From Limimaricola sp964022235 (GTDB lineage Bacteria > Pseudomonadota > Alphaproteobacteria > Rhodobacterales > Rhodobacteraceae): 64,000 nt of DNA. The stretch is from assembly GCF_964022235.1 (NCBI RefSeq), contig NZ_CAXHZL010000005.1:1-64000 (forward strand). Reading direction: 5' to 3'. The notes under the pieces are model-generated. The model was not told the origin of the DNA. It searched no databases and saw only the letters and a list, made by a program, of their open reading frames with translations. The translations under genes and the position numbers were made by a program. Shown piece after piece: positions 9,562 to 18,010 of the stretch (position 1 is the first letter of the stretch; every line of letters starts with the position of its first letter).

Positions 9562-10813
9562 GCCGTCTCTTTGCCGCGCCTGTCTTCACACCTTCGAGGC
9601 GGGCAAACGCTGTCCCGCCTGCCGGTCCCCGCGCGTTACATCCCATCCCGAACTGTTTTCGCTCTCCATCGCGCACATGGATTGCGACGCCTTTTTCGCC
9701 AGCGTCGAAAAGCGCGACAACCCCGATCTCGTGGACAAGCCTGTGATCGTCGGCGGCGGACGGCGCGGCGTCGTCTCGACCGCCTGCTACCTCGCCCGGA
9801 TCAGGGGCGTGAAATCGGCGATGCCGATGTTTCAGGCGCTCAAGCTCTGCCCCGAGGCGGTGGTCGTGAAGCCGCGATTCGAAGCCTATACCGAGGCGTC
9901 GCGCGCGATCCGCTCGATGATGGAGGAGCTGACCCCTGCGATCGAGCCGCTGTCGCTCGACGAGGCGTTCCTCGATCTCACCGGCACCGAGCGTCTGCAC
10001 GGCGCGCCGCCCGCCGTGATGCTGGCGCGGCTGACGCGCCGGATGCAGGATGAGCTGGGCCTTTCGGGCTCCATCGGTCTCTCGCACAACAAGTTCCTCG
10101 CCAAGATGGCGAGCGATTTCGACAAGCCGCGCGGGTTTTCGGTGATCGGCAAGGCCGAAACCATCGACCTTCTGCGCCCCAAACCCATCGGACTGATCTG
10201 GGGCGTCGGGCCGCAGGCGCAGGCCAGCCTCGATGCCGTCGGCATCCGCACCTTCGAAGACGTGCTGCGCTGGGAGCTGTCGGATCTCGTGCGCCGCTTC
10301 GGGGGCTTGGGCGAGCGGATCTACCACCTCGCACGCGGCGAGGATCGCAGGCGCGTCACCGCGCATGAGCCGGTCAAGGGCATCTCCAACGAGACCACCT
10401 TCGAGGTCGACACGAAAGACCCCGAGATCCTCGACGGCCATATCTGGCGCATGGCCGAGAAGGTCTCCTCGCGCGCCAAGGCTCGCGACCTCGTGGGGCG
10501 GGTGGTGCTGCTCAAGCTCAAGCGCGCCGACCACACGCTGCTGTCGCGCCGCGTCACGCTACGCGCCCCGACCCAGACCGCTGACGCGCTCTACCGCACC
10601 GCGCGCGGGCTGTTCGACGCGCGCGGCGAAAGCGGGGCCTACAGGCTCTTGGGCGTCGGGCTGTCCGAGCTGTCGGACGCCGCGACCGCGCCATCGGAGG
10701 CCGATCTGCTTGATCCGGGCCGCGCCGCGCGCGAACGCGCCGAGCGGGCCGCGGATGCGATCCGCGCGAGGTTCGGTGCGGAGGCGATTCTCAAGGGCCG
10801 CGCCCTGCGCTAG
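9560..10813 (+). CDS. dinB: DNA polymerase IV (DinB) with an N-terminal zinc-ribbon-like extension
   Basis: A 417-residue Y-family translesion polymerase. The catalytic core begins at about residue 37 with AHMDCDAFFASVE (metal-binding D41) and continues with the second acidic motif LSLDEAFLD near 130-138, then helix-hairpin-helix and little-finger domains. Before the core lies a short cysteine module C5-x2-C8 ... C18-x2-C21 that looks like a zinc ribbon and is absent from E. coli DinB. Similar leaders occur in related alphaproteobacterial proteins as I recall them. The ATG at 9560 has no clear ribosome-binding site and shares CATG with the divergent Nudix gene. The stop overlaps the next, convergent gene by four bases. 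Confidence 0.93.
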   Translation: MPSLCRACLHTFEAGKRCPACRSPRVTSHPELFSLSIAHMDCDAFFASVEKRDNPDLVDKPVIVGGGRRGVVSTACYLARIRGVKSAMPMFQALKLCPEAVVVKPRFEAYTEASRAIRSMMEELTPAIEPLSLDEAFLDLTGTERLHGAPPAVMLARLTRRMQDELGLSGSIGLSHNKFLAKMASDFDKPRGFSVIGKAETIDLLRPKPIGLIWGVGPQAQASLDAVGIRTFEDVLRWELSDLVRRFGGLGERIYHLARGEDRRRVTAHEPVKGISNETTFEVDTKDPEILDGHIWRMAEKVSSRAKARDLVGRVVLLKLKRADHTLLSRRVTLRAPTQTADALYRTARGLFDARGESGAYRLLGVGLSELSDAATAPSEADLLDPGRAARERAERAADAIRARFGAEAILKGRALR

Positions 10814-11685
10814 TTCTTGAGCACCATGCAGACCGCCCCCGCTGCGCGCAGACGCGCGCAGAGCGCGCCAGCCTCGCTCAGACTGGCACGACCAATCTGG
10901 GCCACGTGGCGACGTGCGCGCTGGCCGGGAAAGCGTGACAGGGTATAGGCAATCTGCTCATTGCCGATCACCGCCCCCACGTCGCGCTGGATCTGCCGCA
11001 CGCGTCGGTCCACCGCGCCGCGTTCGGGCGCCGAGGCCAGCACCACGCCCCAAGCCAGAACCGGCGCCGCGACACGAAACTGCGCGATGCTGCGCCCCTT
11101 GGCTTGTGCCTTGCAGGCATCGAGGAAAGGCCGGTCTGCTGCAAGTGCGAGATCAACCTCAAGGGGCGGCGCATCGCGCCAGTCGCGCGCCGCATGCCCG
11201 GTGATGGCCTGCACATAGGCCTCGGTCTCGCCGGGGAGCCAATCGTTGCCTGCAAGAAATTTCTCGGCCCGTGCCTCGCCCGCGTTATAGGCCACGGCAG
11301 CAAGACCGATCGAGCCGAACCGCTCTGCCAGTTCGGCTAGGTAGAACGCCGAAGCCGCGAGCGCCTGCGCGGGGTCGAAGGGATCGGCCAGGCCGCGCAG
11401 CTTGGCGGTGCCTGGCATGAACTGGGCGATACCGAGCGCGCCCGCCGGGCTCACCGCGCCCGCGTCGAACAGGCTCTCACGCCAGACCAGACGCGCAAAA
11501 AAGCCGACGTCGAGCGCGTTTTGCTTGGCCAGCGTCTCGATCGCCTCGCAGACGTCGGGGATATAGTTGTCGAGCGTGATGCAGGGGCCATTTGGCACGC
11601 AGCGCCGCTCGACCGCCTCTTGGGCGGCAGCCGGCGGAACAAGAAGCGCGAACGCGAGCAACAAGGAAACGGCAATACGAGTCAT
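10810..11685 (-). CDS. secreted lytic transglycosylase (SLT domain)
   Basis: A 291-residue exported protein. It has a signal peptide (residues 1-21, ending AAA-Q) and a goose-lysozyme-like SLT domain with the catalytic glutamate E70 in LVWRESLFD, then GALGIAQFMPGTA and AVAYNAGEAR. These enzymes cleave the glycan strands of peptidoglycan, forming anhydro-muropeptides. The C-terminal 60 residues (ASLSEAGALCARLRAAG) resemble a SPOR-like fold with two cysteines, which could bind denuded glycan. It is preceded by the SLC13 gene on the same strand and convergent with dinB. Confidence 0.88.
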   Translation of the reverse strand: MTRIAVSLLLAFALLVPPAAAQEAVERRCVPNGPCITLDNYIPDVCEAIETLAKQNALDVGFFARLVWRESLFDAGAVSPAGALGIAQFMPGTAKLRGLADPFDPAQALAASAFYLAELAERFGSIGLAAVAYNAGEARAEKFLAGNDWLPGETEAYVQAITGHAARDWRDAPPLEVDLALAADRPFLDACKAQAKGRSIAQFRVAAPVLAWGVVLASAPERGAVDRRVRQIQRDVGAVIGNEQIAYTLSRFPGQRARRHVAQIGRASLSEAGALCARLRAAGAVCMVLKN

Positions 11686-11735
11686 GGGGTCCAGTGTCGG
11701 GCAAAGTGTGGGGAGAGGGAAATCAACTTCGCTCC

Positions 11736-13529
11736 TCAGCCCGGCGTCAGCGGAAACACCAATGGAATCACCAGCACCGCCGCCACCCCGACGATCAGGT
11801 TCATCGGCAGGCCAATCTTCAAGAAGTCCGAGAATCGGTAGTCGCCCGCGCCGTAGACCAGCGTGTTGGTTTGGTACCCCACGGGCGTGGCGAAACTGGC
11901 GGAGGCCCCCATCATCACCGCGACCACGAGCGCGCGCGGATCGACCCCCGTCTCCTGCCCCAGCGCCACCGCGATCGGCGTGACCACGACTGCCACGGCA
12001 TTGTTAGTCACCGTTTCGGTGAGGATCGAGGTCAGCGCGTAGAGTGCCGCCAGAAGCGCAATCGGCGGCAGCCCTTCGAGCCATGGCGCCAGAGTGTCAA
12101 CGATCAACGACACCGTGCCGGTTTCCTCCAGACCGACGCCGACGATCAGCATCGACAGGATCAGCACTAGGATGCTGGCGTCTACCGACCCCCAAGCCTC
12201 GTCGTTGTCGATGCAGCGAAACAACAGGATCGCGGCCACGGCCCCCAGCGCCAGAAGTGAGATCGGCGCTACCTCGAAAGCCGCGAGGCCAACCACCGCG
12301 AACAGCGCCAGAAGCGCCAGCGGCGCACGGCGGCGGCGGTAGGCGCGCCCCGAGGGCCGGGTGACCGACACCAGCTCACCGCCTTGCGCAAGGCGGTCAA
12401 ATCCCTCTGCGGTGCCTTCGAGCAGAAGCTTGTCGGCGGGCCGCAGCCGGGCCGTGCCCAGATCGGCCCCCGGTACATGCCCCTGTCGATGCGCCCCCAG
12501 CACCCGCAGCCCGTAGCGGTAGCCCACCGAGAGCTGCGAGACAGTGTCGCGCGGGCTGCCGTGGGTCGGTGTCACCATTGCCTCGGCCACGACGAGCTCC
12601 TCTTCGCTGGCCCGGCCGCCGGGGCCGCGCCGCAGGCCCACGCCAAGACCCGCGATCCCCCGCAGCGTCAGAATCTCGGAGGTGGTGGCCATGGCGACAA
12701 AAACGTCGCCCGCGGCGGCGATATGCTCGTCGAGGTTCGAGCGACGCAACCGCGCGCCCTCGCGCCGGGCTGTGATGCGGATGCCCGGACGGCTCAGGTC
12801 GGCCACCTCCGACAAGGGCTTGCCGAGGCCGGGGTGCCCTTCGAGCAGACGAATCTCGGTGAGAAACGTTGTCTCGTGCTCGCCCGCATCATTGCGTGCC
12901 CGCCGATCGGGCAGGAGCCATGGCCCCAGCACCGCGAGCGTCACGCCGCCCACGGCCCCCAGAGCGAGGCCCACGGGCGCGATCTCGAAGATCCCGAAGG
13001 GGGCCAGCCCCTGCTCGGCCGCGACACCGGCCACGAGCAGGTTGGTCGAGCTACCGATCAGCGTCAGCGTGCCGCCCAGCACCGCCGCGTAGGAGAGCGG
13101 GATCAGAAGCCGCGTCTCTGCAATGCCGAGCGAACGCGCCAGCCGGATCATGACCGGGATCAGGATCAGCACCACGGGGGTGTTGTTGACGATGCCCGAG
13201 GCCAGCAGCGTCGCGGTCAGAAACACGGCCACAGCGACCTTGGGGCGCGTCTCGGCCCGCGCGATGACCAGGGCCGCGAGCGCATCGAGCAGACCGGTGC
13301 GCACCAAGGCGCCGGATATCACGAACATCGCCGCGATGGTGATCGGCGCGGGGTTGGAGAATACCTCGAGCACCTTGTCGGACGGCGTGAGGCCCAAGCC
13401 CACAAACAGTGCTGCCGCACCGGCCGCCGTGACGTCTGGCGGAAAGCGTTCGAGCAGAAAGGCGACAAAGAGCAGGCCGAGCAGAACCAGTGCCACGACC
13501 GGTTGAAGCTCCACGGGTATGAGGGGCAA
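11736..13529 (-). CDS. SLC13/DASS-family anion permease with internal TrkA-C (RCK-C) domains
   Basis: A 597-residue inner membrane transporter with the classical layout of bacterial SLC13 proteins: an N-terminal transmembrane half with the SGIVNNTPVV signature (about 110-120), a cytoplasmic insert of roughly 200 residues (about 215-410) made of two TrkA-C-like domains, and a C-terminal transmembrane half with the matching TVTNNAVAVVVTP signature. Substrates of relatives are sulfate or dicarboxylates, coupled to sodium or protons; this one cannot be assigned. The insert probably binds a regulatory ligand. It stands alone on the minus strand. Confidence 0.9.
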   Translation of the reverse strand: MPLIPVELQPVVALVLLGLLFVAFLLERFPPDVTAAGAAALFVGLGLTPSDKVLEVFSNPAPITIAAMFVISGALVRTGLLDALAALVIARAETRPKVAVAVFLTATLLASGIVNNTPVVLILIPVMIRLARSLGIAETRLLIPLSYAAVLGGTLTLIGSSTNLLVAGVAAEQGLAPFGIFEIAPVGLALGAVGGVTLAVLGPWLLPDRRARNDAGEHETTFLTEIRLLEGHPGLGKPLSEVADLSRPGIRITARREGARLRRSNLDEHIAAAGDVFVAMATTSEILTLRGIAGLGVGLRRGPGGRASEEELVVAEAMVTPTHGSPRDTVSQLSVGYRYGLRVLGAHRQGHVPGADLGTARLRPADKLLLEGTAEGFDRLAQGGELVSVTRPSGRAYRRRRAPLALLALFAVVGLAAFEVAPISLLALGAVAAILLFRCIDNDEAWGSVDASILVLILSMLIVGVGLEETGTVSLIVDTLAPWLEGLPPIALLAALYALTSILTETVTNNAVAVVVTPIAVALGQETGVDPRALVVAVMMGASASFATPVGYQTNTLVYGAGDYRFSDFLKIGLPMNLIVGVAAVLVIPLVFPLTPG

Positions 13530-13611
13530 GGCCGGTCCTCCGGGGTTGTCGGTCGGCCCCGGACGGGCCGCATCGGCTCAACCGGTGCGACGGACCGCCG
13601 GTTCCGTGCTT

Positions 13612-14469
13612 CTACTCTGCCGCGACCTGTTCGGCCTCGGAACGTCCGATCGCGGCAATCTGTGCGATCACCCCCTCGAGCCGCGCGCGAAAGGCGTCGA
13701 ACCCGGCATGCGGCGCGATGAGGGCCTCGTCCATGTAGAGCGACCGGTCGATCTCGATCTGGATCGCGTGCTGACGACGCGAGGGTCGGCCATAGGCTTG
13801 GGTCACATAGGCCCCGGCAAAGGGCGTGTTGCGCGCCACCCGCAACCCGGCGGAGACGAACGCCGCCTCGATTCGTGCCATGACCCGAGGCGCCGCCGCC
13901 GCGCCGAACCGGTCGCCCAAGACTACATGCGGGCGCTGTCCGCCCGGCCCGCCCGCCAATTCGATCGCCTCATGCGGCATCGAGTGGCAGTCGACGAGGA
14001 TCGATTCGCCGAATGCGTCATGGCTCTCGGTCAAAAGTCCCTGCAGCGCCGCGTGATAGGGCGACCAGCAGTTGTCGAGCCGCTCGCGCGCCTCCGCGAG
14101 GCCGATCTTGCCCGAATAGATCGCCCGCCCGCCCGCGACCACGCGGGGAATCACGCCCAGCCCGCTGGCCACGCGCGGGTTGTGGCTGCGCCGCGCTACG
14201 CCTTCGATCAGTGCCGGGTCAAGCTCGTCCGCGGCGCGGTTGAGATCGACCCATGCCCGCGGCGCGCGGGCCACCAGTAGCGGCGCACCATGCCTGGGCG
14301 CCGCTTCGAAAAGCCGATCGACAAAGGCGTCCTCGGACGAGCGGATCTGCCGCGCATCAAGTTCGCTGCGCAAAAGCAGGGAGGCGGGATAGTCGCGCCC
14401 CGAGTGGGGCGAAGCGAAGACGACGCAGCTGGTGCGCGCCTCCGGTCGGGTCAGGTCGAAGGCGGGCAT
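13612..14469 (-). CDS. N-formylglutamate amidohydrolase family protein
   Basis: A 285-residue FGase-family zinc amidohydrolase. Landmarks are VVFASPHSGRDYP near the N-terminus, SSEDAFVDRLF, the LVDCHSMP metal-site motif, and ARNTPFAGAYVTQAYG. Family members hydrolyse N-formyl-L-glutamate in histidine degradation, but many paralogues occur outside hut operons, and no hut genes are nearby, so the substrate is open. I chose the ATG at 14469 because GGAG lies nine bases upstream; an ATG two codons earlier (14475) is possible. The frame stays open to 14601, but that part overlaps the tRNA-Val promoter and has no ribosome-binding site. Confidence 0.85.
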   Translation of the reverse strand: MPAFDLTRPEARTSCVVFASPHSGRDYPASLLLRSELDARQIRSSEDAFVDRLFEAAPRHGAPLLVARAPRAWVDLNRAADELDPALIEGVARRSHNPRVASGLGVIPRVVAGGRAIYSGKIGLAEARERLDNCWSPYHAALQGLLTESHDAFGESILVDCHSMPHEAIELAGGPGGQRPHVVLGDRFGAAAAPRVMARIEAAFVSAGLRVARNTPFAGAYVTQAYGRPSRRQHAIQIEIDRSLYMDEALIAPHAGFDAFRARLEGVIAQIAAIGRSEAEQVAAE

Positions 14470-14532
14470 GCGCATGAACTCCGGGGGCTCCGACGGAAAG
14501 GATAGCTCGGAAACTTCTTCCTCCAAAACCCC

Positions 14533-14561
14533 TTGAACCCCTCCGGCGTTCCCCGTATAGC
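14533..14561 (+). promoter_or_regulatory. promoter of tRNA-Val
   Basis: TTGAAC (14533-14538), a 17-bp spacer and TATAGC (14556-14561) make a near-consensus sigma-70 promoter. Transcription would start near 14568, about 50 bases before the tRNA. Confidence 0.75.
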
Positions 14562-14618
14562 ACCGCTCACCCGACGACGAACGGTGACCCGCAAGGGACA
14601 TGGGGCGTCAGACGGCAA

Positions 14619-14693
14619 GGGCGGTTAGCTCAGCGGTAGAGCACTTCGTTGACATCGAAGGGGTCACAAGTTCGAACCTTGTACCGCCCACCA
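14619..14693 (+). tRNA. tRNA-Val (anticodon GAC)
   Basis: A complete cloverleaf: acceptor stem GGGCGGT/ACCGCCC, D arm with AGCTCAGC, anticodon stem CTTCG/CGAAG closing the loop TTGACAT with anticodon GAC, T arm with GGTTCGAACC-type sequence (AAGTTCGAACCTT), discriminator A and an encoded CCA at 14691-14693. It reads valine codons GUC and GUU. Confidence 0.97.
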
Positions 14694-14703
14694 CGTATTT
14701 CAC

Positions 14704-14730
14704 CGGCCCCCTTTTTGGGGGCCGAATTTT
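14704..14730 (+). terminator. terminator of the tRNA-Val transcript
   Basis: An 8-bp perfect stem CGGCCCCC/GGGGGCCG with a five-T loop, followed by AATTTT. It lies 10 bases after the tRNA and before rpmJ. Confidence 0.8.
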
Positions 14731-14774
14731 GCAACCACGGCGCAATCGCCGCGCCGCGACAAGGAGAGCACCCC

Positions 14775-14900
14775 ATGAAGGTCGCCAACTCGCTTCGTTC
14801 GCTCAAGCAGCGCCACCGCGATTGCCGCGTCGTGCGCCGCAAGGGCCGCGTCTACGTCATCAACAAGACGCAGCGCCGCTTCAAGGCCCGTCAGGGCTGA
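14775..14900 (+). CDS. rpmJ: 50S ribosomal protein L36
   Basis: A 41-residue, very basic protein starting MKVANSLRSLKQRHRDCRVV and ending FKARQG. It is the longer L36 form common in alphaproteobacteria, which lacks the complete CCCH zinc site (one cysteine only). L36 is the smallest large-subunit protein and contacts 23S rRNA near the GTPase centre. AAGGAGAG precedes the ATG. It lies alone, away from the main ribosomal protein operons, which is usual for this form. Confidence 0.96.
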   Translation: MKVANSLRSLKQRHRDCRVVRRKGRVYVINKTQRRFKARQG

Positions 14901-14936
14901 AGCCGGTCTTCCACCCTCTCGGGTGGGATCAGGATC

Positions 14937-14970
14937 AAAGGGCCGTCTCCGCAAGGAGACGGCCCTTTCT
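14937..14970 (+). terminator. terminator downstream of rpmJ
   Basis: A 14-bp stem AAAGGGCCGTCTCC / GGAGACGGCCCTTT with a GCAA tetraloop and a T-rich exit. Confidence 0.88.
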
Positions 14971-15000
14971 CGTTTCCGAAATCTGTCAGCCTGCCGAGCA

Positions 15001-15033
15001 AGCCCCCCCATCCGGCGAACCGGACCGGGGGCT
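15001..15033 (-). terminator. candidate terminator of the pseudo-caspase gene
   Basis: On the minus strand AGCCCCC pairs with GGGGGCT around an inner TCCGG-TTCG-CCGGA hairpin. It starts six bases after the stop at 15039. The T-tract that follows is poor. Confidence 0.45.
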
Positions 15034-15038
15034 GTATC

Positions 15039-16703
15039 TTACGGCCTGATGATCGAATCGACGGAGTCGGCCAGCAGACGCACCACCGTCGCCTCGTCGA
15101 GATAGCCTGAGGCCTCGAGCTCCCGGTTGCTCTGATAGCGGCGAATCGCGCGGCGGGTGGCTTGGTCGAACTTGCCATCCACCTCGCCCGGCTCCAGCCC
15201 CTGCGCGTCGAGCCGCTGCTCCACCAGCCGCGCGGTCAGGGCGTTGAGGCCGAGGTCGCGTTCGAGCTGTTCGGCGGCGGCCCGTGCCTCGCTTTGCGCC
15301 ACCTCTTGGCTCAGCGCCGCGATTCGCGCCTCTGCCTCGGCCTTGAAGCTGCCTTCGGAGAAGGCGCGTTGGTAATCGCGGTAGGCCTCGACGGTATCGG
15401 CCTCGCGCGCCCGGTCCCAAGCGGCACTGTCCTCGGCCTGCGCCGCCTGACGCTTTTCCTCCTCGATCAACGCCAGGCGATCGGCGGCGGTTTCGGCGAA
15501 GACCCCGTCGGGATAGCGGTCGAGATAGGCCCTGAGCCCCGGCTCGTCGCCGCGCGCGCCAGTCTCGTCCCAGAACGAACGATCCTGACGCGCCGCCTGT
15601 TGACGCTGCTGCTCGGCCTCGGCCTCGAGCTCGGCGGCACGGCGCGCGGCCTGCGCGTCGATGCGGCTGATCTGCTCAGGCGTGAGATAGGAGGTCTGCC
15701 CGAATCCATTCTGCTGCTGCCAGTTGATGATCGCCTGCCGGGTGCCGGGACCAAAGATGCCATCGATGCCACGGGTGTTGAAATCCAAAAGGCTCAGGCT
15801 GCGCTGCAGGTCGCGGCGCTGATCGCGGCTGAGGCCGATCGCCTCTTCGGCCAGACGCGCGTCGCGGTCGGGCTCGGCGACGATTGCGGCGATGGCCGAT
15901 TCGGCCGCCTCCGCATGGCTGCCGCGCGGATAGCGCGCAAGATAGTCGCGGTAGGCCTCGATGCTGCCAAGCGCCACCGTGCCCTGCCACAGCGCCTCTT
16001 CGGCGGCCGGGTCGGTGCGCGGCGCGGTCGCGGCGGCGGGGGTATCGGGACGGGCTGGCATGAAGATCCGCGCGCGGGGGAGATAGCCCTGCGCCTGCAA
16101 TCCCTCCGCCTCGCGAATCGCGCGTGACAGATCCTCGCGTGGCTCGGCCAGCGGGCCGGTCATGAACTGTGCCACCGCGCGCGGGCTGCCGGTGAGCACG
16201 GTGACACCCTGCGGGATCTCCAGCGCACCCAGCCCCTCGCCGACCCACGGGTCGTAGCGATTTGAACCGCCAGTCTCGACACCGAGCAGGAGCAAGGAGC
16301 GCCCCGGCGCCTCAGCCAGCGCGCGCAACACGCCTTCCACCGGTAGCGCCGCCGCTCCCGGCGTCAGCAGCCCCGGACCATCGGCTTCGGCGGTCAGGAA
16401 CCAGCTGCGCGCCCCATCGGTGGCAAAACGGCCCGACAGGGCCACCACGAGCCGGTTGCCTTCGGGCACCTGCTCGAGCCAGTCGCGCGCGGTCTGGGCG
16501 GTGCTGTCAGCCCGACCGTTGGGCAATGCGAAGACCGAAAAGCCCAGCTCGCGCAACGGCTCGGCCGCGCCAAGGATCTCGGTGCCGCGCGAAAGCCGAC
16601 CCAAGGTCTCGTAGCGTTCCGTACCCAAAAGCAGCGCGGCGTCCTGCGCCATGGCCGCACCGGCCCACAACAGCATGGCGGTGCTCGTCAACAGATGGCG
16701 CAT
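15039..16703 (-). CDS. secreted caspase-like protein lacking the catalytic dyad, with peptidoglycan-binding domains
   Basis: A 554-residue exported protein. It has a signal peptide (1-19, AMA-QD), then a caspase/C14-like domain (about 20-220). In that domain the residue expected to be the catalytic histidine of SGH is arginine (R92 in SGRF), and the segment expected to hold the DAC cysteine reads LLLLGVETGG (139-146), so it should be a pseudo-enzyme. Two peptidoglycan-binding-1-like repeats follow (about 310-365, with GIDGIFGPGTRQAI; and about 485-550, with EVDGKFDQATRRAI), separated by Ala/Glu/Arg-rich helical stretches. GGAGGA precedes the ATG at 16703. Probable role: periplasmic scaffold or sensor at the wall; unproven. 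Confidence 0.82.
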   Translation of the reverse strand: MRHLLTSTAMLLWAGAAMAQDAALLLGTERYETLGRLSRGTEILGAAEPLRELGFSVFALPNGRADSTAQTARDWLEQVPEGNRLVVALSGRFATDGARSWFLTAEADGPGLLTPGAAALPVEGVLRALAEAPGRSLLLLGVETGGSNRYDPWVGEGLGALEIPQGVTVLTGSPRAVAQFMTGPLAEPREDLSRAIREAEGLQAQGYLPRARIFMPARPDTPAAATAPRTDPAAEEALWQGTVALGSIEAYRDYLARYPRGSHAEAAESAIAAIVAEPDRDARLAEEAIGLSRDQRRDLQRSLSLLDFNTRGIDGIFGPGTRQAIINWQQQNGFGQTSYLTPEQISRIDAQAARRAAELEAEAEQQRQQAARQDRSFWDETGARGDEPGLRAYLDRYPDGVFAETAADRLALIEEEKRQAAQAEDSAAWDRAREADTVEAYRDYQRAFSEGSFKAEAEARIAALSQEVAQSEARAAAEQLERDLGLNALTARLVEQRLDAQGLEPGEVDGKFDQATRRAIRRYQSNRELEASGYLDEATVVRLLADSVDSIIRP

Positions 16704-16824
16704 GGGTGTCCTCCGTGATGCCCTCGCACCAGATTGGCGCGGTCTGGCGGCGTCTTCAAACAACAACTTCGCGTCCTGACCGTTTCCCCGGCGCAACAAT
16801 GCACCGATCCAAGGGTGGGACACG

Positions 16825-16857
16825 AAAAAGGGAGACGGGTTTCCCCGCCTCCCTTTC
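16825..16857 (-). terminator. terminator of the DUF481 gene
   Basis: On the minus strand AAAGGGAGGCGGG / CCCGTCTCCCTTT (one G-T pair) with a GAAA loop and a five-T tail, 25 bases after the stop at 16882. Confidence 0.85.
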
Positions 16858-16881
16858 CGGAATGCAACCGATCGAGGGAGA

Positions 16882-17730
16882 TCAGTTGAAGGAATAGACG
16901 ATCGACACACCGAGGGTGTTGTCGGTGTCGTCGAAGCCGGGCTCCGGGTCGGTGCGGTACTCGGTGAACAGGTTGGTGCGCATCGCCAGAGCGTCGCTCA
17001 TCGAGACGGTCACGCCGAAGTCGTTGGTGACGTAGGTGTCACGGTCCGAAGCGATGACGTCGGTGTCGTTGGTGATGAACAGATCCGGCGAGATCCGGTT
17101 GTAGTAGTTCGACGACACGGACAGGGCGGCCTCGTCGATTTCCTCGCCATCGGCGGTCTCGAGGTAGCGGTAGCCCGGGCCAGCCTGGATCGACCACTGC
17201 ACGTCGGGGGTGTTGAACACGCGGTAGCCCACGCCGGCGCCGATGAAGGCATCGGTTTCGTAGCTGTCGTCTTCGTCATAGGCCACCACGGCGGTGCCGA
17301 AGCCATAGAACGTGTCGGAGAAGTCGCGGGTGTAGTCGTAGCCGGCGAGCAGACGGTTCAGGTCGTCCGCGTCGTCCTCGGCGTCGAAGTAGCTGTAGCT
17401 CAGCTTGACTTCGTGGCCGTTGACGCCGTCGAAGAAGCCGAAGCGGGCGCCGAGGCCGATGGTCGAGGTATCGGTGTTGCCGCTCGTGGCGGTGCCGCGG
17501 GCCGAGATCGAGCCGGTGAAGCCGAGCTCACGACCTTCGTTGCCGAAGGTGGGGGTGTCGACTTCGAAATCGTCTTCGATGTCCTCGTCGAGATCCTCGA
17601 GGTTGTCGTCGAGCTGGTTCTCATTGCTGAAGACCGGGCTGTTCACGTCGTCGAAGCTTTGCGCCATGGCGGTGGTGCCGACGAGGCCGAGGATGGTCGT
17701 TGCCATCAGCAGTTTGTAGGTGGCGTTCAT
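16882..17730 (-). CDS. DUF481 (YdiY-like) outer membrane beta-barrel protein
   Basis: A 282-residue exported protein with a signal peptide (1-23, AMA-QS), an acidic linker very rich in Asp/Glu (about 30-58), then alternating hydrophobic beta-strands (GFTGSISARGTATSG, VKLSYSYFDAEDD) ending in the aromatic C-terminal strand LGVSIVYSFN typical of outer membrane barrels. DUF481 proteins resemble E. coli YdiY, whose function is unclear; some are salt-induced. The 280 bases upstream (17731-18010) contain no gene that I can support. It is monocistronic with its own terminator. Confidence 0.88.
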   Translation of the reverse strand: MNATYKLLMATTILGLVGTTAMAQSFDDVNSPVFSNENQLDDNLEDLDEDIEDDFEVDTPTFGNEGRELGFTGSISARGTATSGNTDTSTIGLGARFGFFDGVNGHEVKLSYSYFDAEDDADDLNRLLAGYDYTRDFSDTFYGFGTAVVAYDEDDSYETDAFIGAGVGYRVFNTPDVQWSIQAGPGYRYLETADGEEIDEAALSVSSNYYNRISPDLFITNDTDVIASDRDTYVTNDFGVTVSMSDALAMRTNLFTEYRTDPEPGFDDTDNTLGVSIVYSFN

Positions 17731-18010
17731 TTCATTGTCCTTTTCGATTCCGAATTCCGGCTACAAACCGGATTCCGCTACGGGTTCCATGGTCGTTGAA
17801 CGCGCCTCTCGCAAATCCGGTCCCGAGGGTCAACCGAAGCTCGGCGGACGGGTCATTTTTGCAACAGGGCCGCACACCGCCCTTCTCTCACACGAGATAT
17901 GAAGTCCCGCGCCGCGGCGTCAAACGAAATTGCCGCTACGTAAGATGGCTGACCCATTTGCGCCACATTCACGTGACAAATATGCAACTTGCCTCCGTGA
18001 ACCCTGCCGC

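Noticed and set aside
12384..13721. Open frame of 445 codons opposite the SLC13 permease
   Set aside because: Antisense shadow; the permease frame has all transmembrane and NNT signatures.
14470..14601. N-terminal extension of the N-formylglutamate amidohydrolase-like protein
   Set aside because: It would overlap the tRNA-Val promoter and lacks an SD; family similarity starts near 14469.
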